Assembly (NCBI GenBank): GCA_934489945.1
Contig: CAKSSY010000016.1
Coordinates: 1-30,131, forward strand
Origin: an uncultured Eubacteriales bacterium
GTDB lineage: Bacteria; Bacillota; Clostridia; Oscillospirales; CAG-272
Length of the DNA: 30,131 bases
Direction: 5' to 3'
Below are positions 16,369-22,734 of this stretch, in pieces. Under the pieces are notes generated by a model. It did not search any database, was not told the DNA's origin, and worked only from the letters and a program-made list of their open reading frames with translations. Position numbers and translations under genes: made by a program. Each line of letters opens with the position of its first letter. The stretch's first letter is position 1.

Positions 16369-16428
16369 CCAGCCAAAAAAAAATCGTGTGAAACCGGTCG
16401 CGACGACGAATCCGGAAGATATCAAAAA

Positions 16429-17433
16429 TCAGTCGCAGGCAGAGGCGTTGAGAGAGGTGTCGGCAAGGTTGCCGTCGAGAAATTCATAATACCCCGCCGC
16501 CGCAATCATAGCGGCATTGTCACCGCAAAGCGAGACCGGAGGCACAAAAAGCCTTCCGCCCTTTTGACGACAGGTTTCATCCAACGCCCGACGCAAATGC
16601 GAGTTGGCAGCGACACCTCCCGCAAGCACCACCCGGTCCAGTCCCGTCATTTCCATGGCTTTTGCCGTTTTTTTGGCAATTGCCGTGACAATACGGTCGG
16701 TGTAGGATGCCGCAAGGTCGGCGCGCGCAATCGACTCACCGCGCTGTTCGGCATTATGGATATAGTTGAGAGCGGCGGTCTTGATCCCGCTGAACGAAAA
16801 ATCAAGCGTATCTCCCGTCAATGCGGGGGACGGAAGAGGAATGCTTCCCGCTTTTCCTTCGCAGGCAAGCCTGTCCATGGCGGCACCTGCCGGATAGGGC
16901 AGTCCGATGACGCGTCCGATCTTGTCAAACGCTTCTCCTGCGGCATCGTCGCGTGTGGTACCGATGACCTCGTAGTCGTTATAATCGCGCACGCGGAAGA
17001 TTGCGGTATGTCCGCCCGACACCACCACGGCAACAAACGGCGGACAGAGTTCCTCATGTGCCAGATACGCAGCGGCAACGTGTCCGCAGACATGATTGAC
17101 ACCGACAAGCGGAATCCCGTTGGCGTAAGCCAAAGACTTGGCAAAATTGACCCCAACCAAAAGTGCCCCGATCAACCCCGGATGGGAAGTGACGGCAACC
17201 GCACCGATATCCGACAGTTTCACACCTGCCTTGTCCAAAGCCTCATAAGTAATGCCCGAGACCGCCTCAATATGTGCGCGACCGGCGATTTCCGGCACGA
17301 CGCCACCGTAAAGACGGTGTATTTCGATCTGCGAGGCAACAATATCGGAAAGAATCTTCCGTCCCTCTCCACGCATTTCGACGACGGCGGCAGAGGTCTC
17401 GTCGCAGGAGCTTTCCAATCCCAAAATAATCAT
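16429..17433 (-). CDS. tsaD: tRNA N6-adenosine threonylcarbamoyltransferase TsaD
   Basis: TsaD transfers the threonylcarbamoyl group to A37 of ANN-decoding tRNAs (t6A synthesis), working with TsaB and TsaE. It has 334 residues, counted from MIILGLESSCDETSAAVVE. Kae1/ASKHA landmarks are the metal-binding HxxxH in NHVCGHVAAAYL, the nucleotide loop VVSGGHTAIF, GEAFDKIGRVIGLPYPAG, and DFSFSGIKTAALN. VVLAGGVAANSHLRR and LCGDNAAMIAAAG follow. The frame is open 83 codons further upstream across the gap to rimI, without homology. The ATG at 17433 has an AAAGG site. tsaB and tsaE, often adjacent, are not in the window. Confidence 0.96.
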   Translation of the reverse strand: MIILGLESSCDETSAAVVEMRGEGRKILSDIVASQIEIHRLYGGVVPEIAGRAHIEAVSGITYEALDKAGVKLSDIGAVAVTSHPGLIGALLVGVNFAKSLAYANGIPLVGVNHVCGHVAAAYLAHEELCPPFVAVVVSGGHTAIFRVRDYNDYEVIGTTRDDAAGEAFDKIGRVIGLPYPAGAAMDRLACEGKAGSIPLPSPALTGDTLDFSFSGIKTAALNYIHNAEQRGESIARADLAASYTDRIVTAIAKKTAKAMEMTGLDRVVLAGGVAANSHLRRALDETCRQKGGRLFVPPVSLCGDNAAMIAAAGYYEFLDGNLADTSLNASACD

Positions 17434-17572
17434 AAACGACCTTTCCCAAGCCCGAAGGCTGAATACACAAATTCCGAAACACCGACATCCGGCAATCGTT
17501 CCGGGCTGTCGGCAAACCCGAACCACGCCGCAACGCACATAAAAACGCACAACTTCCGGGTATCCGTAAATA

Positions 17573-18034
17573 TCAGTTGTCCGAAACCCCCAACGCATTT
17601 TGAAGTTTCTTTTCCAGAATTGCCGCATCCTCACGGGGATCCGCATAAAAACCGCGGCGCGTCCCGCAGAAAGAAAATCCAAACGTTTCGTAAAGGCGGT
17701 GTGCGGCGTAATTGGACACCCGCACCTCCAGCGTCACGCGGACAAGCCCACGGCGACTTGCCTCGGCAAGCAGAAAGCCGAGTGTCATCCCGGCAAATCC
17801 GCGGCGGCGGCAATCGGGATGCGTTGCCACATTGGTAATTTCCCCCTCGTCTGCCGCAGAAATCATCCCGGCGTAGGCGCGGACAATTCCCTCCTCATCG
17901 GTCGCGACAACGGCAAAATTGTCCTCGCGCAAAAGATACGCCAACGATTTTTCGCTCCAAGGGTGGGCGAAGCAGAGCCTTTCCAATTCCGCGACGGCAG
18001 CAAGATCTGCCTCACAAAGCAAGCGGACGTTCAT
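17573..18034 (-). CDS. rimI: Ribosomal-protein-alanine N-acetyltransferase-like (RimI, GNAT)
   Basis: This GNAT-family acetyltransferase has 153 residues. The start of the RimI fold is MNVRLLCEADLAAVAELE, followed by FAHPWSEKSLAYLL. The acetyl-CoA loop is CRRRGFAGMTLGFLL, and the C-terminal strand reads TLEVRVSNYAAHRLYETFGF. RimI acetylates ribosomal protein S18 in E. coli, and it commonly sits beside tsaD, as here. The start at 18034 overlaps the phosphatase stop (ATGA), with a GGAG/GGGAGG site just before it, so the two are translationally coupled. Confidence 0.88.
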   Translation of the reverse strand: MNVRLLCEADLAAVAELERLCFAHPWSEKSLAYLLREDNFAVVATDEEGIVRAYAGMISAADEGEITNVATHPDCRRRGFAGMTLGFLLAEASRRGLVRVTLEVRVSNYAAHRLYETFGFSFCGTRRGFYADPREDAAILEKKLQNALGVSDN

Positions 18035-18591
18035 CCCTCCCGCTCCGGGAAAAACATCTGTACCACGTCCGCGCGGATTGCCGCAAGGCAAGTCTCATAC
18101 GCTGCAAGGTCTCCGCCGAAAGGATCGGGAATGTCGTGTGGCAGACAGGTAATCTTTGACGCGTACTGCGGGAAGAACGAGATCAGCCGCATGGCATGTC
18201 CCCCTGAGATCCCGATCACGCGATCGCAGGTCTCCATAAGTTCAGGAGTCACAGAAGTCGATATATGACTCTTATAATCGTTATCCGGCAAAGAACGTAT
18301 GCCGGCATTTTCAAGAGCCCGGACGGCGTTCTCCGAGATCGGGGATCCGTCGGCATACAATCCCGCCGAAACGGCACGGATACGTCGCGAGTTCAGCAAT
18401 TTTTCAATGTCCGACATCGAGCAGACCTGCGGAATCCGTGCCATGTCGTTGAGAATCGCCGCCGCCATCGGCGAGCGACAGGTATTTCCCGTACAGACAA
18501 AGCAGACCGTCAGCGGCTTTCCATAGTCGCCCCCCTCCGTCTTTTTCGGAGTTTCCTCTGTCTCGATTGCACTTTTTTCCATGGTTTCCAT
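18031..18591 (-). CDS. Low-molecular-weight protein-tyrosine phosphatase family protein
   Basis: This cytoplasmic phosphatase has 186 residues, slightly longer than the usual 150-160 because of an acidic N-terminal extension of about 26 residues. The P-loop CTGNTCRSP gives nucleophile Cys33 and Arg39 (C-X5-R-S). The acid/base aspartate lies in DIPDPFGGD near the C-terminus. It may act on phosphotyrosine or phosphoarginine: the Gram-positive relatives YwlE (arginine) and Wzb-like (tyrosine) are not separable here, although the Thr after the nucleophile Cys resembles YwlE. An AGGTGA site precedes the ATG. The gene is 25 bp downstream of the deaminase and overlaps rimI by 4 bp. Confidence 0.88.
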   Translation of the reverse strand: METMEKSAIETEETPKKTEGGDYGKPLTVCFVCTGNTCRSPMAAAILNDMARIPQVCSMSDIEKLLNSRRIRAVSAGLYADGSPISENAVRALENAGIRSLPDNDYKSHISTSVTPELMETCDRVIGISGGHAMRLISFFPQYASKITCLPHDIPDPFGGDLAAYETCLAAIRADVVQMFFPEREG

Positions 18592-18616
18592 AAAATCACC
18601 TGACTTATTGTCGATT

Positions 18617-19105
18617 TCAATAACCGAATTTTCCGCTCAGAGAATCGTCGTCACGAATCCAATCGCGAACATTGATCACGCGGAAATGTTCCGCATCGTC
18701 ACGAATGACAACGGTGGAAATGCCGGCATTCAGGATGACACGTTTACACATCATGCAGTTGTTCAGCCCTCCCTGAACCGTTCCGTCAATCGGGGAAACG
18801 CAAGCCATATAGAGCGTAGAACCGAGCATCTGATCGCGTGGTGCGGCAATAACGGCGTTCTGTTCGGAATGGACGGCGCGGCAAAGCTCGTACCGTTCCC
18901 CACGGGGAATATTCAGCTTGTCACGGAAGCAATATCCGAGATCATTGCAGTTTTTCCGTCCGCGCGGAGCACCGTTGTAGCCTGTCGACACGATCACATC
19001 ATTCTTGACGATAATCGAACCGAACTTGCGCCTGAGGCAGGTACTGCGTTCGGCAACCGTTTGTGCAATATCCAGATAATAATTTTCCTTGGAAACTCTC
19101 TCCAT
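18617..19105 (-). CDS. Deoxycytidylate (dCMP) deaminase, ComEB-like
   Basis: This zinc-dependent cytidine/deoxycytidylate deaminase has 162 residues and converts dCMP to dUMP for dTMP synthesis. The zinc and catalytic residues are HSEQNAV (His ligand and catalytic Glu) and CMMC (two Cys ligands). The extra RKFGSIIVKNDVIVSTGYNG and RGRKNCNDLGYC segments are typical of the dCMP deaminase branch. An AAGGAGG site lies 6 bases before the ATG at 19105; an in-frame ATG 6 bases earlier abuts that site and is unlikely. It is the first gene of the deaminase-phosphatase-rimI-tsaD run, under its own promoter. Confidence 0.92.
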   Translation of the reverse strand: MERVSKENYYLDIAQTVAERSTCLRRKFGSIIVKNDVIVSTGYNGAPRGRKNCNDLGYCFRDKLNIPRGERYELCRAVHSEQNAVIAAPRDQMLGSTLYMACVSPIDGTVQGGLNNCMMCKRVILNAGISTVVIRDDAEHFRVINVRDWIRDDDSLSGKFGY

Positions 19106-19148
19106 ACACATCCTCCTTACGGCGCATTGCACCATTATCCTATCCTAC

Positions 19149-19177
19149 ATTATAATCTCCTTTTCTTCAGAAATCAA
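19149..19177 (-). promoter_or_regulatory. SigA-type promoter of the dCMP deaminase operon
   Basis: The minus strand reads TTGATT (19172-19177), a 17-bp spacer, then TATAAT (19149-19154), 44 bases upstream of the ATG. The -10 element is perfect and the -35 matches four of six. Confidence 0.75.
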
Positions 19178-19203
19178 GAACTTTTTATAAATTTCTCTCA
19201 CCG

Positions 19204-19232
19204 TCATATTCTTCCTTCGGTTTTCATAAGGT
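19204..19232 (+). promoter_or_regulatory. Putative SigE (mother-cell sporulation) promoter of the DUF3794/LysM gene
   Basis: TCATATT (19204-19210) fits the SigE -35 pattern KMATATT. A 14-bp spacer leads to CATAAGGT (19225-19232), against the -10 pattern CATACANT (two mismatches). The expected start near 19239 lies just before the ribosome-binding site. The placement fits a mother-cell gene for spore coat assembly. I found no SigA promoter for this gene. Confidence 0.55.
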
Positions 19233-19264
19233 ATATTGAAATCCATTCGGAAGGAGATACCAGA

Positions 19265-20773
19265 ATGAGCAATCATGATTCTGCACCGCGTTCGCTTGCG
19301 ATTTCTATCTGTGAGCGCAGCGTTTCCGGTGAGATCACAACAGAATATTCCATGCCGGACTATGAACCGGAGGTGCGGCGACTCTTGCGGGTAAACGCCG
19401 TGATTTTGCCGCCGTCCTCCTATGTCGGATCCGGAAACGCGTCTTTTTCGGGGAATGTGCGTTTTGACATCCTCTATTCGTCGCCGGACGGCGAACTCTG
19501 CCGCACTTCGACCACGGAGGGCTTTGAACTTTCGGCACCGCTGGAAAAGGATGCCGACATCGACTATTCGGACGAGATTCTCGCCTTTTGTGACGTGCAG
19601 CCCGAGTCTATGGTCAGCCGCGTAACGGCACCGCGGAAAATGACACTCCGTTGCCGCCTGCGGGCAAGAATACGGGCATACGGACATTCCATGCCGGTCG
19701 AGAAACTGACGGGAGACTTTGACCCTGCCGGGATTGAGAGACGATGCGGCGTAGCGGACTGTGCGTTGTTTGCGCACGCGGTTTCGGAGATTTTTGATGT
19801 AAGCGATGACGCGGAACCGACGCGGCAAGGGGAATTACGGGTCATCGGCGGAGAAGGGACGGTTCAGGTCTCGGAGGCACAGGCGGCGGACGGCATGGTC
19901 TCCTGTCGCGGCGATGTGATTCTGCGGATTCTTGTGCAATCGGGAGACACATCTCCCTATGTTCTGACCTCAAAACTGCCGTTTGCCGAGAACGTGGAAG
20001 GTGACGGTTTTGGGAGTGGCATGGCTTGCTGTGCATGGGGACAGGTCTGTGAAATCACAGCAGAGGCGGCGGACGGTCGGGTTCACGTCGGAGCAAGTTT
20101 TCAGCTTTGCGCGGACGCACAGGAAAATCTGCCGATTCCCTACACGCGGGACCTGTATTCGGCAGTACGCGAGGTAACATCGACTTTCGGCAAGGTGGAG
20201 TTTCCGCACGCGGTCGCCTGCCGGACGGGAAATTTCACGCAAAGTCTCTACGAACCGCCCGAGCATTTCGACATTCCCGCAGATGCCGAAATTCTTGACC
20301 TTTCCGCTCATGCAGTGGTGGAATCCGCGCTCTGTGAGCGTGGAAAATGGGCACTGGTGGGAGAAACGCGCATGAATTTGCTGTTTTTAACCGAGGGAGA
20401 ATACCGGACACAGGAAATTCCGATTCCCTTCCGCTATGAATTTGACGGTGAGTGCGGAGAGGTGGAGAGTCTGTTTGCCGATGTTCGTATGATCGGCGGC
20501 AGAGCTCGTATAGATGGCGGCAGACTTGCCATCGACTGTGAAATGGGAATTTCGTTCCGACTCTGCGTCGCACGCGACGCAACAGTTCTGCGAGAAGCGG
20601 CATTCGGTGCAGAGGTTCCGCAAAACGACGAGTGCGTGATTTGCTTTCCCACACAGGGAGATACGCTTTGGGAAATTGCGAAACGCTACCACGCACCGCT
20701 CTCCCGTCTGCGAGCCCTTAATCACCTTGATTCCGATGACTCTTTGGGAGAATATGTGATCATTCATTCGTAA
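19265..20773 (+). CDS. SipL-like spore coat morphogenesis protein (DUF3794 + LysM)
   Basis: A 502-residue protein with repeated DUF3794-type beta-rich domains. The first opens MSNHDSAPRSLAISICERSV with SGEITTEYSMPDYEPEVRRL. Others follow in the middle and the region about 330-450. A C-terminal LysM domain covers about residues 455-502 (PTQGDTLWEIAKRYHAPLSRLRALN... YVIIHS). This architecture is that of SipL, which binds the SpoIVA coat basement layer in Clostridioides difficile. No signal peptide is visible, fitting action in the mother-cell cytoplasm. The frame is open far upstream, but the ATG at 19265 has a perfect GGAAGGAGAT site. It diverges from the deaminase gene and has a SigE-like promoter. 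Confidence 0.85.
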   Translation: MSNHDSAPRSLAISICERSVSGEITTEYSMPDYEPEVRRLLRVNAVILPPSSYVGSGNASFSGNVRFDILYSSPDGELCRTSTTEGFELSAPLEKDADIDYSDEILAFCDVQPESMVSRVTAPRKMTLRCRLRARIRAYGHSMPVEKLTGDFDPAGIERRCGVADCALFAHAVSEIFDVSDDAEPTRQGELRVIGGEGTVQVSEAQAADGMVSCRGDVILRILVQSGDTSPYVLTSKLPFAENVEGDGFGSGMACCAWGQVCEITAEAADGRVHVGASFQLCADAQENLPIPYTRDLYSAVREVTSTFGKVEFPHAVACRTGNFTQSLYEPPEHFDIPADAEILDLSAHAVVESALCERGKWALVGETRMNLLFLTEGEYRTQEIPIPFRYEFDGECGEVESLFADVRMIGGRARIDGGRLAIDCEMGISFRLCVARDATVLREAAFGAEVPQNDECVICFPTQGDTLWEIAKRYHAPLSRLRALNHLDSDDSLGEYVIIHS

Positions 20774-20887
20774 CGGGAGAATGAAAAAAACGGAGAGACC
20801 GCCACAAAAGTTTCGCCCTCCTTTTCAAAGGCGGCGCGGTCAAGGACGCGCAGTCCTTGTCGCGCTCCGCAGAGCGCGAAATCTCCC

Positions 20888-20969
20888 ATCGGCGTTTCTT
20901 TTTGCTTAGCTTTTTCTTTGCGCCTATGGCTCCAAAGAAAAAGTGGCGAAGGAGTTTGCACGAGAGAAC
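20888..20969. repeat. 82-bp direct repeat, unit 1
   Basis: It starts ATCGGCGTTTC and ends CACGAGAGAAC. It matches unit 2 at 21183-21264 with about six differences and no gaps. Confidence 0.85.
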
Positions 20970-21182
20970 AGGAGAGACGAAAGCGGAGGGAACCCTTTTC
21001 GGGAAAAGGGCTTCCCTCCGCTCCGTTTCCGCGCTCACGCGGAAACGTTCACACCACCTTCCCAAAAGCTTTTGAACAAAAGGGAAAAGATACGCCGCCG
21101 TGACGCAAAGCAAAACGGCGAGACCGATATAAAAGTTTTTGCGCCGCTTTTTTCAAAAAGCGGCACGTTCTCCCGTTCTCCT

Positions 21183-21264
21183 ATCGGCGTTTCTTTTTCC
21201 TTAGCTTTTTCTTTGCGCCTTTGGCTTCAAAGAAAAAGCGGCGAAGGAGTTTGCACGAGAAAAC
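21183..21264. repeat. 82-bp direct repeat, unit 2
   Basis: The second copy of the unit at 20888. Its internal 12-bp stem is perfect, whereas unit 1 has one weakened pair. It is followed directly by the 34-bp palindrome. Confidence 0.85.
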
Positions 21265-21449
21265 GTTGGGGGAGCTCTTTGCAAAAAGCTCCCCCAACTC
21301 CCGCGAAAACTTTTGAAACAAAAAATTTTCTGAAATCTTTTCTTATGTGGACATTACCTGTCTTCATTTCCCGCTACAATGGCGGCAGAAAGAAAAAAGC
21401 GACCGCAACCGGATCGATTTTTTCTAAAAAAGAAAGGATTTGATGAAAA

Positions 21450-22124
21450 ATGAATTTGATTTACGGAGCCGACTCCCGAACCCGAGTCGACATCCGCCTG
21501 ACCAATGGTTACAATCTGTACGAATGGGTCATGCGAAAAAGTTGCTTCCCCTCTTTTTGGGGACGTAACATGACCGGAAAATATGCCGTCACCAAGGAAG
21601 AAATCGCCTTTTTGCATCAAATGGGATGTAAAGTGGCATTGATTGCAAACGGTTTTGAGGAAGTGTCAATCGCAAGCAATAACGCACAAAATGACGCTTT
21701 GCGCACAATTGAAGCTGCCAAAAGACTGGGCGTTCCGCAAAACAAGGGGATCACCCTGTTTGCCGAAATCCCCGGCAAGCTCTGCGTAAATCACAACTGG
21801 ATGATCGGATATGCCAACCATCTTCTGCGAAACGGCTACTGTCCCGGCTTCATCGGAGATACCGACTCTTCAAAAAATTTCAACTTCGGACGACAATGCA
21901 GTCACTACATTCAGGCAACAAGAAAGAACTGTCACCCGTTAACCACCTATTGGGCAACCGCCCCGCATTATAACTTTGATCCGGCTGTCTGGGCACCCTA
22001 CGCCCCCTCTCAGATTCTGCCTGCCGACATTCATATCTGGCAGTACGGCACGGTGGATTTCCATACGATTTCCGCGGGCAAATGCTACGCACGGGATGAG
22101 TCGGTTCTCGAACGATTCTATTGA
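21450..22124 (+). CDS. DUF1906 (Rv2525c-like) glycoside-hydrolase-type protein
   Basis: A 224-residue protein with the TIM-barrel-like layout of DUF1906, related to GH25 lysozymes. The first strand carries YGADSRTRVD with a likely catalytic Asp8. Then FWGRNMTGKYAVTKEEIAFLHQMGCKVALIANGFEEV matches the 'GRYL...LT.eEi..lh..G..v.piyn' pattern (about residues 37-73). The strand ITLFAEIP supplies a candidate acidic residue, and IWQYG is GH25-like. No signal peptide is visible, so export, if any, is not by Sec. AAAGGA lies 11 bases before the ATG. A small gene follows after 13 bases. A peptidoglycan or polysaccharide target is likely but unproven; a phage-lysin origin is possible. Confidence 0.7.
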   Translation: MNLIYGADSRTRVDIRLTNGYNLYEWVMRKSCFPSFWGRNMTGKYAVTKEEIAFLHQMGCKVALIANGFEEVSIASNNAQNDALRTIEAAKRLGVPQNKGITLFAEIPGKLCVNHNWMIGYANHLLRNGYCPGFIGDTDSSKNFNFGRQCSHYIQATRKNCHPLTTYWATAPHYNFDPAVWAPYAPSQILPADIHIWQYGTVDFHTISAGKCYARDESVLERFY

Positions 22125-22137
22125 GGAGGCAGAAAAA

Positions 22138-22566
22138 ATGAATTTCATGCAGTATCAGAATATTCTGAAATGGTCGTCATATCGACTCTCAAAAGAAAAG
22201 GAAATGCCCTCGCTTACCGCAGTACGTCGTTTCTGTGACAACCTTGGCGTAGCCTTTCCGAACGGCGAAATTCGCACCGTTCGCGCGGCACTGGAAAGTG
22301 ACCACTTTCTCGGATGGCGAAAATGTTCTGCCGAAGAGGCTCAGCCTTATGCGGACGTGGGAGTTCCTACGGTAGGATTGACAAACGACAAAGTGTTTTT
22401 GATCTGTCCCGACCCGCAAATAAACGATCTGACACAGGACCCCGACATAAAAAAAGCACACCATCCATGCGTAAAGCATACCCGGGAGTTGACATCGGAG
22501 GAAAAAGCACAGACCGTGTATTTTACCTACCGATATGGCTTCGTTCTCGGAAAGGAAAGAACGTAA
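22138..22566 (+). CDS. Small protein of unknown function downstream of the DUF1906 gene
   Basis: A 142-residue protein. The GAGGAGG site overlaps the stop of the preceding gene, 8 bases before the ATG, so the pair is surely co-expressed. There is no signal peptide or membrane segment. The centre reads GWRKCSAEEAQPYADVGVPTVGL. This resembles the 'W..vsA.EAQ.lAn.G.pvV' core of some small NlpC/P60- or CHAP-like cell-wall proteins, but the catalytic Cys/His pattern is not evident, so the likeness is weak. The rest is charged, with HHPCVKHTRELTSEEK near the end. It may be an accessory, immunity or substrate-binding partner of the hydrolase; that is speculation from context. Confidence 0.7.
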   Translation: MNFMQYQNILKWSSYRLSKEKEMPSLTAVRRFCDNLGVAFPNGEIRTVRAALESDHFLGWRKCSAEEAQPYADVGVPTVGLTNDKVFLICPDPQINDLTQDPDIKKAHHPCVKHTRELTSEEKAQTVYFTYRYGFVLGKERT

Positions 22567-22695
22567 CGTAACCTTCTTTTCCAATTTTCATAGACAAAGG
22601 CGCGCCAATGCGCTCTCAAAAAAGACGGAAGGATCGGCACTTCCGCTCCCAAACCAAAAGACCGGAGTGAAAGCCCCGGCAGAAAGGAAGTAAAA

Positions 22696-22734
22696 ATGAA
22701 CAACACATTTGATTGCTGTTTTGACGGAGAATAA
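22696..22734 (+). other. Orphan translation start: 12-codon ORF with good ribosome-binding site
   Basis: ATG at 22696, preceded by AAAGGAAG at 6-base spacing, opens the frame MNNTFDCCFDGE and stops at 22732-22734. The BIG2 gene runs in the next frame from 22709 and overlaps it. This is the only convincing translation start in front of that gene. It looks like the stump of a lost or frameshifted N-terminus, possibly of another DUF1906-type gene. It could also be a leader peptide. Confidence 0.4.

Larger units (their letters stand above)
20774..21449. repeat. Hairpin-rich intergenic repeat, copy B, and leader of the DUF1906 gene
   Basis: This 676-bp gap has no credible gene. Bases 20978-21181 are an inverted, nearly identical copy of 11464-11665. 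An 82-bp unit occurs twice in direct orientation (20888-20969 and 21183-21264) with few differences. Each unit holds a GCTTTTTCTTTG / CAAAGAAAAAGC stem-loop. A 34-bp palindrome (21265-21298) matches the one at 11803. The first 100 bases contain short GC-rich hairpins that could end transcription of the DUF3794/LysM gene. The last 100 bases should hold the promoter of the next gene; the best -10 is TACAAT at 21375, with no good -35. Confidence 0.85.

Noticed and set aside
16154..16428. Chromosomal replication origin
   Set aside because: DnaA-box-like motifs are clustered, but dnaA, dnaN and other origin neighbours are absent and no extended AT-rich unwinding region is obvious.
18581..19264. 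N-terminal extension of the SipL-like gene back to 18581
   Set aside because: It would lie antisense over the whole dCMP deaminase gene and past its promoter. The ATG at 19265 has an excellent ribosome-binding site and begins the DUF3794 homology.
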